NCBI GenBank assembly: GCA_023078555.1 | Contig: CM041202.1 | Coordinates: 1,236,022-1,300,021 of the forward strand | Reading direction: 5' to 3' | DNA length: 64,000 bases | From: Ulva prolifera | Lineage: Eukaryota > Chlorophyta > Ulvophyceae > Ulvales > Ulvaceae | Shown: piece after piece, positions 23,003-33,977 of the stretch | How positions within the stretch are numbered: position 1 is the first letter of the stretch | How the letters are laid out: each line of letters begins with the position of its first letter | The notes under the pieces: model-generated | Databases searched by the model: none | Seen by the model: the letters and a program-made list of their open reading frames with translations, nothing else | What the model was told of the DNA's origin: nothing | Program-made: the position numbers and the translations under genes

Positions 23003-25472
23003 ACACTGAAGCGAAAGCAGATGTACTTTGCAGCACCAGATGCTGCTACTTGCAATGTAGCTGTTAGCTCCGACGCAAAACGTTGTTTAGAGCGAAACCC
23101 GCTTCGACGTGCTGAAAACAAAAACAGAACGGTGCACCACGGTGTGTTTTACGAATACCCTCGTGTGCTGCAAAAACGTTCGGACTCATTCTCCTTGTAT
23201 ACACAAACTGACTGCACAATTTAAGTTGTTACATTCCGTTGAAGATGGGACAGGTACCTCAGGGACCCATCGGAGACACAGATGCAGCAACCCGATGCAG
23301 CGAACGTACAAGGCAGCAGTGATCGGTGCCAGATGTGCCGTTGACCACCCACCAGAGAAGCGCATGAGATACCTGGCTGCACCTGTCGCCGACACCGCGT
23401 GCATAGCACAAAGGATAGCTCTTCGTCTTATTCTCTTGTCTTCACCCAATGCTCTCACGAGCATGCGTCACGCATGAGACTGCTGCACTTGAATCACTAA
23501 TGAGGAAGCCACGCATTCGCATACCAGCGAAAATCGCCCTGTCGGAGGTCACAGAACATTGGCTCTTGCAGCCTGTAACGGCTCGTAGCGTCAGTACTGT
23601 TTGGGTGACAACATACGGAGCAGTACCGAGTTCCTTGCCCCGACATGGGAGGCCTGGTGAAGGCAAGACAAATCTCCGACATCACGTTACCAACACGGGC
23701 TGCATTAAGAGATGTGCATGAAGTATATCAGTGCAGCATGCATCTGTTCAAGATGCTGTGCATGAGTGCGCTGACGCATTTCGCACTGAAGCCACGCGCC
23801 AGGCTGCTATTACGGCACTTGCAAAGTCAGGAAGCATGCACAAAGCACAACAAGCTTGCGTCACTGTCTCTCTTCGGAACTCGTGCAGGCTGCCAACAAC
23901 TGATCATCACAAGGGACACAGCTTGACGTCCGCTGCGACCCCGGTCGAAGAAATGACAGCTCTTATGCAGAATAATCACGAAACCACGGATTTTAGACGC
24001 CAAGATTTGACAGGTTCATGTACGTGTGTATACAGAGGTGTTTTAGGCGCATGTGTGCAGTCCTCGCTTGATTCGTTTCATAGTACGGCATTCCAGTACA
24101 CAGTGGTGCGTGTAAACCTCATTAATATACAGTATATATACTTTTCTGTTGATGTAACACGTTCTCCCGGATCATGAGGTTCAGCTGCGGCGCAGGCCAG
24201 CTGCCGCTGCTGTGGCACTTGATGATGCTTGCCGAAGCTGCAGGCTTCAATGTGGCTGTGAATGTCGAATTTGATGTTCGATATTACTTCATAGAAGTGC
24301 ACTGACTGAGTGCAGTGGAATGGTGCATTCTGAACGGGCACACTGGTGAAGTGTAGAGCCCAGCAGTACCGGACACGAGCGGTGTGAAACAGCGCGTCCC
24401 ACGCTCACGCTGTACCCAACGTGCAGGTCCAATATGGCGCCGGTCGCTGCCAAGCAGCTCAGCCAAGCGTGCTCAGCAGTATTGCTCGCGGCAGGTGTGT
24501 TTCTGCCGACTTGGCAATTGCTTCGTGTAATGCCACAATCTGACTGCGACGTATGCACTGGCTTGTGCATGAGGGGGAATCCCATCGCATCCGGCGATCA
24601 CAAGGTGTTTTATGTGCCAGGTTTTGAATTCAATTTTGTATGGTGTCTGCGAGCGGATCTCCCCAGTGGGCATTTCTTAGCTCGTGTCTCCGTCTCCCGA
24701 AGTCGTATGCCCGGCATGCGCGGGCACCAATTTCAATGACCCCGCAGGATGCTAGGTACAGGATAGGATAAGTGCATCCAAACTATCAGATGCCGATGTC
24801 GTTTGACTGCAAGTGGTATGCTTGCGCGCTCGTGTCTTGCTGGTGGACCGAGGAACTTGAGTTGCGATTTCTGTCAACCGCTGACAGCTGTCAGCTGGGA
24901 AAGCTGCCAAGGAACGCAAAAGCGTGTCTTGCATTGCGACCGTCGAACTCCTTGCAAAGCCTCGAATTCTGTCGCCATGTCGCTCTCAGCTGCTTCCTCG
25001 ACGCCTCTATTCGAAGTGCGTGATTACAGCCAGCTTCTCGCAGAAGCCGGGCAGCGCACATGCAACAGCTGGGCCAAAGAAGGAACACGAGCTCGCAGTA
25101 TACATCCTAATTAGCTCATCCTTCACGCCTCGCGTGCGTGCTGTGCTAATACACACAGGGCTGTTTGTGCATGAATCCATTCAGACCATCCGTACGTCAC
25201 CAGATGTTTTGGTCAGCTGGCAAGCACACACGCGCGCACACACAGGCCACGCATTTCTAGCCTTACCTTTCTCAGTGCTCATCAGCAGCTGCAGGTACAC
25301 TAGGTGTTGCTGCAGGGTTGCAGCGTGTATTGATTGATAACATTACAGCACAGCTGGGAGCTGCACCTCATGTCCTGGCTACCAGAGCTCTGCAGCGCTG
25401 GACCGCTTCCTAGATCTATCCTTGACCTACCCAGGGCTGTAACCTCACAATGTGAACAGATCATACGCTCCA

Positions 25473-25522
25473 CGTAGTCGTAGTCGTAGTCGTAGTCGTA
25501 GTCGTAGTCGTAGTCGTAGTCG
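25473..25522. repeat. Hexanucleotide microsatellite (CGTAGT)8
   Basis: Eight exact units. The - strand frame through it reads Asp-Tyr repeats, but no gene is supported there. Confidence 0.97.
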
Positions 25523-25627
25523 AGACCTAACACTCCTGACAACAATGTGCTGTCCACGCCTTCTGCTGTCTCTATAGATTACAAGACCAGCCTTGAGCAT
25601 TGCCTCAGCTGTCAGACTGCCATGCAG

Positions 25628-28600
25628 GCACATGTCGGGCGTTCACGTTCCCATCAGGCATGAATTTTCCCAGCTTCCCGAGCTTCCCAGATCCCCCAGA
25701 TTTTCCTGAGGGCAGCATTCAGTCTGACTTCACGACGACCACCGGCTCCACCACCAGCAGGGCCACCTGCGAGACCCGGGCTTCCTCCACAAGCCTATCC
25801 ATCAGCCAGGACACCTACCAGGAAGCATGTGCGCTCGCCTCGCCTTGCTCACTTGCCTTGCTCACTTGCACGCAGCCCCACAACCTGTGTCAGGAGCCCA
25901 TGCATACCCAGGGCTCACATTACCGCCCCCATCTGCTGGCCTCTGTGACGAAGCTCATGCTGGTAGATCCTCCGACAGAGCACATTGCTTCATCTTGTGA
26001 CACAAGGAAGTCACCGTGAGTGGCACTGTCAGTGTAGCTGCACACAACAGCGCAGCGAGTCAAAGCCAGGCTTCTCAGAGCAGGCGGGCCTGGCTATCGA
26101 ACTTGCAGAAGGCTGTTCGAGTGCTCGGAGTGTGCTTCGATCGAGGCCACTGCGGGGCCCCCAAGCCACGGCCCCTCGGGCATGCACCCGCAGACACAGC
26201 ACCTGTGGCCCCCCAGGGCCGTGACCTCTTTACCACTGAATCAGTATCCTTGCACATCGCGACGGTCCTTGCATGATCGGCCCAGTGGCGGGCAGATCAC
26301 TCGACGTGTGCTGCGCATGCTGCGGCTGGTGTGGACGGGGGTGGTGCTGCGGACGCGGCCGTGCTGCCTCTGAGGGGGCCGCGGGGGCACTGCGGGGGCG
26401 GAGGTGGGGACTGGATCGTCTGCGCCAGGGGGCGGGTTGCTGGACTTCGGCGGCAGCACTCCGGCCAGCTGGCGCCCGCGCCGCTTCACTGCCTTGAGAT
26501 CAGCCCCGCTGCCGAGCTCGGCGAACGCGGCGCATGCGTGTTCACTTGTGCACATGCCGCCGGAGTTCGCCGTGAGCCGCCGCGCAACGAGCGCGGAGCA
26601 CGCGTCACATATGCGTCACATATGCCGTGGTGCGGTGGGACGCTGGGCAGGGCTCTGCAGAGACAGCAGAGGCGGCCCAGTGGTGTGGCGGGTAGATCAC
26701 TCCACTGCCACAGTCGCTACATATGCCGCTCAACACTGCTGACCCTGCCAGCGCTCCAATGCCGCGTGGCACTGGCGCTTACACAGGACTGTCATTATCT
26801 ACGCATACACAGCCGGCTCCACGCAGGGGGGCATGCGCAACACACCCGCCCCCGTGTCGCCGTTCCCACGACCAGCCGTCATCCTGTCACTGCGTTCATC
26901 ACGCACAAATGCTCTCAACACATCACAGTGCGGCTCGCTGTCAGAAGCGCGCTTCCACCGTCACCGACCCGCCCTGTCATTGCATCGCGATGCGCCTCGC
27001 TGGCAGAACTCTTACGGGCGCTTCTAAGGCTTGAGCGATGTGGCGCGGTGCAGGGGAGGAGCTCGGGGTGTACGTCTGCGGCGGCGGCGGCGGCGAGGAG
27101 ACGGCCGCCGCGAGCGCGCAGGGCGTCGCCTTTGCGATCGCCGAGTCCATCGCGGAGGTGAGCACGTACTGTACCGCGGAGGGCGACGCGGAGGCGCGCG
27201 CGGAGGGCTACGCGCTCGCGGAGTCGCGCGCGACGGCGATCGCGGACGGCATCGCGACCATCTTTGCGTCGACAGAGGTCTGTGGGGACTGCACGACGGC
27301 GCTGGACGCGTTTGTGGCGGTGAGCAGGGAGCTCGTGGTGGAGGCGGTCGCGGAGGCGTGGACGGAGGTGCGGCGCGCGTCGAGTGTGTGCTGAGTCGGC
27401 ACACACTCAACTCTGTTGATGTGCCGCGCGTCGAGTGTGGTGATGCTGGTACATTTGTGTGTGTGATTGGGGTCTGCGGTGGTGTTCCGCCATGCATTGT
27501 GGTACGTCCGTGACCGTGCGAGTGGGGACCACTGTGTGCGGCTGGTCGTTGTCGTGTGTCCGCTCGCATCCGGCCGTGTCGATTCCGTGGACTGCTGATG
27601 TGGGAGGTGCACTGGGACCTAGCCATGCGCGCAACGCCGTAGCAATTGGCCTTCAGCTGCTCCGCAGGGTGTTGCCTGAGTGCTCGCCGGTCCGGGTGCT
27701 GACGGCGGCATTGATTCTGGCGCCACATGACGCCTTCTCCAACGCCTGGGCGACTCATGTGAGGCATGCATTCTGCAGCTGGCCAACGCGTCTCCCGTGG
27801 CTGTGGTACAAGACGCAGGCGCTGCGCATGAGCGCCATCATATAAGTAGTCTGGGCCATGTGTGTGTGCATGATGGGCCAACATATAAGTAGTCTGGGCC
27901 ATGTGTGTGTGCTGCAAAAGGCAGAGTTGCGGAGGCATGTAGCACCACAGCGTCTGCGGCTGCGCCCCAATTACAAATACCGCACACACCGACCGCTACC
28001 GCTGCCATCGCTCCACACTGAAAACGCATGTTTGTGCATGGCAACGCCGTGTGAGCCAAGCGTATGCATGTGTGCAGATCTACGTCTTTGCGGACAAGGG
28101 CGGGGACTTCGTCGACGACCTCTCGACCGTCACGAGCCGCACCGTGGAGGAGGCCTTTGCGGAGGTGCTTGTCGAGGTGGCTGCCGACGTCCGCGCCGGC
28201 GTCGACGCCGGCTGCAGCGCCGACGCCTTTGCCTCGGTGCAGGTGAACGAGTTTTTTGCCGAGTGCTTCATCTCGAACTCGGCGGAGGGCTTCACCGCGG
28301 CGACGGATGCCGTCGCGCAGGCCGGTGCGGCCCCCGCTGCTGGCTGCCTGTTTTCTGTTTGCTGTCAATGGCGTTGTGCCGTGCCGTCACTACCCCTGGG
28401 CATGGTATTCAGAGCGATCATTAGCTGAAATTTGCAGCCTGCAGGAAAGTCGGTGCTTTTGTGGCATTACGCAGCTTCGCCACGTTTTGCCACGCCTCTC
28501 CGTCCCCAGCTCAACCCTGTGCAGCCTACACAACATAGACCAATGACACAGCTCCTTTTTGACTGCACCACTGTGCCTTTGTGCGGTCCTAAGAAGTACC

Positions 28601-30312
28601 ACGCATGTCGGCATCGCACCCACGCACCTGACACCCGACCGGGTGTGCTGTGTCCCCACAGTCCCGATCCCTACTGCACGCGCAGCTCCTGCAGTGCACC
28701 CTGCCTCTCCTGCAGCTCCTGCAGCTCCTGCAGCTCCTGCAGTGCACCCTGCCTCTCCTGCAGCTCCTGCAGTGCACCCTGCCTCTCCCACTTTGCCCCT
28801 CGACCACACTCGATTCCTGACGAGGCGCACCTCTTGCATGCAGGCGCGAGCGCGGCGGTGTATGCATGCGACGGCGATGTCGCGGCGGCGCAGGTGGACG
28901 TGATCGCGCGCGCGACGGCGACCGCGGTCGCCGAGGCCATCGCGTCGGCGGACGTCTACTGCGAGTCCACCGCCGGCCCGAGCGCGTACGCGTGCGGCCT
29001 CAGCGAGGCGAACGTGCGCAAGGTCGCGGAGGCTCAGGTGCGCCGCCGTTGCCATGCGGGCCTCTACTGTATGTATGCATGTGGTGCATGCAATGGCGCG
29101 ACGGGCTTTATGGTGCAGCGCTTGTCGGCGCCCTCCGGCGGCTGTGTAAAACCAATCCGGTGTGCGTGGCCCTTGCACAGCCCACTGTTCCGCCACGGCG
29201 TGCACAGAATCCAGCAGCTTGGGCAACTGCATGTACCGGGCCCAGTCACACAGACCATCTTTGAGAGGTGGGCTCTGGTGGAGATCCAAAGCATGGCCGT
29301 CCCAAGTGGTCGCATCTCCCGTCAGACCAGTGTTGGGTCGCTTGGCAGCATTTCCAGGGCTGCCACCCAGAAATTCGACCTGAATATTCGGGATTGGTAC
29401 ATCTGATCGGGCCGACGACCGAACACTGCAGCAGACCGCAGCGGCAGGAGATCAGTGCAGCGGGAGGGAACGTGTGAACCGGTGTGTGCAGGCGGAGGCA
29501 TTTGCAGAGACGTTTGCGGCGGCGCAGGACTGCAACTGCGACGTCGCGGTCAGTGCGGAGGCGTCCGTGTGGGCCGACATCTGGGTCGAGGCTGCCGCCA
29601 ACGCCTACGCGGAGGCATGCGTTGGTGCGCCTGCCCCTCCCCCCTCCTCCCCCTCCCCCGCCTTATTGCCTTGGATGGGTGGGTACTAACCCTCCAGCAG
29701 CACGCTGTAGTTTTGGTCCCCCCACGTTAGTAGCAGACCAAAGACGGAGGTTGGTTTTTTGTGCATGTACGCCATGCATGCGCTCGCGTACGCAAATCTT
29801 GCATTACACATGAATCCCACAGAAAGTGAATTATTATCCCACTGTCCTTACGGCTCCGGCATCTGCGTATGTTGATGCATCGGCACGGCGGCCGCGGCGC
29901 TCGGCCCGGCTCTGCTTTACGGCACAGATCATCACGCAACATGTGTTCCCGACCACCCCCCGGTGTGCTCGCAGAGGGCGATGGAGTCCTCGCAGTGGAC
30001 GACTTCGACATCGCGGTGGAGGAGCGCATGGTCATCGCGACCGCGCGGGCGATCGCAACCGCCGTGGCCGAGGGCGGCGACGGCTGCCGCGCGAGCGGCG
30101 ACGTCTGTGCGCGCACCTCCCCGCAGTGTGCCTCAACCAACGCTGCCTGCGGCGGCGCCGGCTTTGAGCACGTGCTACCGTGCTGCGAGGCGAACCAGCA
30201 CTGCGTCGTCAACACCGACGCAGAGTTCCGCTGCTGGACCAAGTCGTTCCCGGTCCTGCCGGGCTGGAACGGGACGGTCGCGGAGTGCACGTTGCCGTCC
30301 CCGAGCCGCTGA
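25628..30312 (+). CDS. Ala-rich, Cys-tailed protein, paralog 1
   Basis: Unrecognised protein with five firm exons: 27054-27367, 28078-28324, 28844-29037, 29492-29624 and 29975-30312. Phases agree throughout, and the stop TGA ends at 30312. Together they give about 408 residues. An upstream exon at 25628-25828 (Pro/Phe/Ser/Thr-rich, MNFPSFPSFPDPPDFPEG; phase 1 at both ends) fits in frame but is tentative, and no signal-peptide exon was found. The body is built of Ala/Glu/Val helical stretches such as AFAIAESIAE, ARAEGYALAESRATAIADGI and EASVWADIWVEAAANAYAEA. They are broken by paired Cys (VCGDC, CNCDV). The C-terminus is a compact Cys module containing CGGAGFEHVLPCC and a last Cys eight residues before the stop, resembling small disulfide knots. 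It is convergent with, and closely similar to, the gene at 33978-36183. Donors are all GTGCG. No function is assigned; extracellular or cell-wall use is a guess from the cysteines. Confidence 0.8.
28676..28790. repeat. CTCCTGCAG-type tandem repeat inside an intron
   Basis: 9-bp units CTCCTGCAG alternate with a 21-bp block TGCACCCTGCCTCTCCTGCAG. Each unit contains CTGCAG, the same string used by the acceptors in this window. It lies in the intron 28325-28843 of the Ala-rich gene. Confidence 0.85.
29327..29429. mobile_element. hAT-like MITE, copy C (intron of Ala-rich paralog 1)
   Basis: 103-bp copy in the opposite orientation to copies A and B, with ends CCAGTGTTGGGTCG and CGAACACTGC. The flanking octamers cgtcagac / cagcagac match at six of eight positions. 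Confidence 0.8.
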
Positions 30313-31344
30313 CGTGGCCGAGCCGCTGAAGTGGCTGAGCTGCTGACGTGGCGGTGGTCGCCCTATGACACTCGGGGCTTTCGGTGCACATGTGGCCAAG
30401 GCGTGAGAGGGCATCATGATGCGGGGTGGGGGGCGGCTCAGATGGACATGTACGCGTGTCCGTAGGTGTTGCTTACAGGCCGCTCACGCCGCTCTCCCGG
30501 TTAGGGGTCAAGGGTTCCTGCTCTTCCGCCGCTCACGCCGCTCTCCCAGTGACGCCACGGCCGTGGTCATCTCTTGTGGGTGTTGAGCTGGCCCATCGAT
30601 GCGTTGCGGTGGTACAGCATCACCACGGGTTCTGCGGCCGGGGCGGGTCCCACCCACACGCCTCACACGCCCCGGGACCACTGCTGACCTGAGCAGCTGC
30701 TGCCGTGACTGGAGCTACTGTGCACAGCTGTGCCTGGCAGTTTGCTCGCCGCGGCCGGCCTGGTTCGGGTGCATGTGTAGAGATACGGGCAGGGTTGCCG
30801 GTGCACACCCGTGCTGTGGCTGTGTGCTGTGGCTGTGGCTTGTGTGCCGCAGTGTAGCTGCGGGTCTGGCCGCAGCGGTGTATCATCTACACCATATCTC
30901 GATGTGGGCATTCCTGTCGCCAGTTGCAGTGAGAAGAGGCGTCAATCCACGAGTTGTTTCTTGCCGGCACCGTGCTGCGAAGGCCGCGCGGCGCCACGGG
31001 TAGCGTGAGCAGAGCAGTGCCGGCTGCTGCAGCCAAATAATCACCGCATTGTGTAGATCTCTGCGGAGCATTCCATTTGGTTTTCTAGACCTGCTGCTCA
31101 AGGTGGCAGGATGCTGCAATAGCCACGCACTGCATGCTGGGCGCTGTGGCGCTGCGCCGCTGCTGTGTCATGCATTCGCACTTCAGTCCGCCGCGGCTGC
31201 GAATCCCTCCTCACAGGTCCCAGGACCTGTGACTGCCATCGCACGAACTCCTGACTCTTGCATTGACCACATGTGTGGTGCTTGCCGAGAAGTCGTTGGT
31301 GCAAGAACCAGCTACTAAATTTATTTAGTCTACAGACTAACAAG
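30313..31344. other. intergenic between the convergent paralogs
   Basis: GC-rich just after the stop of paralog 1, with a duplicated phrase gccgctcacgccgctctccc near 30480-30550. No gene was seen. Confidence 0.45.
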
Positions 31345-32834
31345 ACCCTCCTGGGTGCCACTGTGCCTTTGTTTCAAGTCGCTCGGCAAAGTCGCACTTT
31401 TCCATCAAAATCGTGTGCGTGGCTGGGCAGACACGTTTTGCCCAACGCTGCCCAGCGCTCGCCCATTGGGCTCAGAACATGTGTTATAGTTATATATGGC
31501 CCATACTGATGCTGTCTTTGTATTTGGTGGTGCTGTGGGCGGTTCAGCAACGGTTCTGACATGTTAGGCTCCCTGCACAGCACGGGCAGCATTCTTGGAA
31601 GCTGCACAGCACGACACAAGTATTGTAGAAGTGTGATGTCAAGTCTTGAGAGCTCTAATGCTGGCGTTCATGCGATTGCAATACCTCGATGGCTCAGGAA
31701 GCGTTGTGCACTGATCACAGACTGAGGCAGCAGTGTATGGCTGCCTACTCAGATCAGTGTCAAAGACTGAGCGGATTACGAGCTAAGTCTTGGTCCAGTC
31801 GTGTGACAAACAAACCGCTTGCTGCATGCACAAGATACGTGTGTAGATGCCATCATTCCATATCATGCTGCTGCGTCTTTCAATCGTAAACTTATCAATT
31901 CTGACGTCCGGTGCGGAGTCAGCTATGTTTTGTTGCAAGCCACTGCAGGTGTGAGCACATATGTAGGCCTACATGTGCTCACACGTTTGTGATAGTGCAC
32001 AAGACATAGGTCTAATGCATCAGGTGATATATCGCAGTGAGACAGAGCTGTTACCTCATGGTTTGGGCAAACAAAAGCAGCATGCTTTGTGCGTCACTCT
32101 CATGGCATTGTGCACTGCACACCAGATCAACGGTGAAGGCTTGGCCTCAGCACAGCCTGTCCGTCTTGTGAATGCAGAACCAGTGGTCCACGGCCAGTAA
32201 TAGACTGCTTCTTGCCTACTGGCGAGTTACTGATCGGGAAGTGACACGCAAAATTCGCGCTGGGTGAGTCTGGATATCGATCTTTCAGTTCGAAGCAAGG
32301 ATGATGTCCTCATCGACCTATTCCGGACGATTGACACAAATATTTTGTAGATTAGATACAGACATAACATTCAGCAGTACATGCCCAATCGTGGTGATCA
32401 GCCCCGGCGAGCTGGTCGCTCATCGTGGCCACGCTGACGAGTCGTCGCGACCCTTGCCGGCAAGTCACACGGACACTCAACAGCCAGCTGAATTATCAAT
32501 CATCACCACTGACACATATATGGTGTTTTCGAGGTGTTATCGGTCCACCGAGCACAATGGGCATGCGCTGGGCGCCATTTGACGCCATTTGATCAAATCA
32601 CTATAGTCATGAGCTGCGCTGGGCAAAACAGCACTTTTGGTCAAGAACCCCTCGTTTCACTGGGAATTCACACCTGTTCCGCCCAATACGCTTGGGACCG
32701 ATTCAATTTGTTCTACTCAGGTTATAGCTCTTTAAAGCGTGTTCCAGAGCGTTCTGAGAGTTGTGTTGTTCTGAGGTGCCCGCGCTTCCGGTGGACGTGC
32801 TGGACGTGCATGCAGACCGAGTGCCCACCCCCCT
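31345..32834. mobile_element. Long-TIR DNA transposon, copy 2 (degraded)
   Basis: The right end (32555-32834) closely follows the terminal repeat of the 4814-7654 element, ending with six C and a T. The left inner repeat (about 31370-31490) matches too, but the outermost ~130 bp on the left are missing or diverged. Interior sequence around 32300-32550 also aligns, in reverse, with 6340-6480 of copy 1. No clear target duplication remains. It contains a 36-base palindrome at 31949-31984 (gtgtgagcacat... / ...tgtgctcacac). Confidence 0.75.
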
Positions 32835-33977
32835 GCTTGCAAGGACAACGCAACTGGAAGCCTGTCACTGTATTGCAATTGTAATACAGTGACAGGCACA
32901 CCACATCATGACAGTCACGTTCTGTCCATGTAACAAGCGCAGCGCCACATTGACAGCACCACATTGAAGGGCACACAAACCACACCACTGTGTCAGTGAA
33001 TGCTCACGTTATCACTATACAAGTATGGTGAGACATTTGTCATACCATACTACATATAGTATACCAGCTCTAGACGTGTCATGCAGGCAAACAACACTGT
33101 CAGTCAAGAGCAAATTTAAACGCAAGCAGGCAAGTTGTGTGATGTAGAGGAACAGCAAATCAATTTGACTAAGAACACAGGACATACCCCCCAAAGACAC
33201 CTACCCTGGTAACCACACAGACCCGGTCTAGCCAAGCAGCCAAGTCAGGTACTGCTGCCATTCCCGGCCCAGTCGCCACCTACCTCTGGAATGCGACTGC
33301 ACAAGTGAGTGATTATTTATGCTTGGAGCAGAGGGTGCATTACAGCAGGGTCACTCTGCTTCATGAAAATGCTTTGAGCACCAGCATGTGGTCGCTGCCT
33401 GGCTACAACATCCATCTAAAGAAAAGGCCCACCCCCGGGCGGCAGCTGGAAGGCCGCAAAGTCAGCTGCCACGAGCTCCAAGGCCATGCATTTGGCATGC
33501 CAAATCAGAGGCCTGGAGGGAGGTGCAGCAAAGACATGACACGAGAAAAAACGTCGCCGACAACCCTGCCAGACCCACCATCAACGAGACAGAGGCAGTA
33601 GTGTAAACGCCCTGTGCGAGAAAAGGCACTGCTCGCAGATGTCGGATGCCGGCCAGCCAGCGCCGCACGCCCTGGCGACGGCCACAGCCTGCATGTTTTC
33701 ACATGTACAGCCCCGCCCAGCTGCGCCAGCCCACCGAGCGGCGACACATCCAGCTGTGCGAGGCAGCAGCATCGCAGGCAGCGCGGGGGCTTGCCGCAAC
33801 ACATATGTGTACCGCTACATGCATGTACACCTGTACACCCCACGGCGCCCTCCGGCGCCGCGGGCTCTACCGCTACTGCATCGAATGTCTAAATCTCATC
33901 CAGATCTCCACCCCGCCAGCTTCCGCGCAGCACGCAGCGCGCAGCATGGGGCGGAACGGTCGCTGTGCCCGGTCAGC
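32835..33977. other. intergenic, with a hairpin
   Basis: A near-perfect hairpin lies at 32860-32897 (15-bp arms gcctgtcactgtatt). Sequence from 33.4 to 33.97 kb is GC-richer and may include the 3' untranslated region of the Ala-rich paralog 2. No gene is supported. Confidence 0.45.

Larger units (their letters stand above)
20840..25627. other. gene-poor stretch with repeats
   Basis: Contains the inverted repeat at 21.9 kb, a LINE tail at 22.8-23.0 kb, a degenerate LINE A tail near 21685-21735 (gttacaaggataaagg) and a hexanucleotide run at 25.47 kb. Frames of 80-150 codons occur, but none matches a family I know and none shows exon-like composition. Confidence 0.45.

Noticed and set aside
25300-25557. 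- strand frame with Asp-Tyr repeats
   Set aside because: Produced by the (CGTAGT)8 microsatellite; no surrounding coding evidence.
26241-26555. GC-rich - strand frame with AELGSGADLKAVKRRGRQLA
   Set aside because: Plausible as an exon by composition, but it lies in the first intron of the Ala-rich gene on the opposite strand and no partner exon or stop context could be found.
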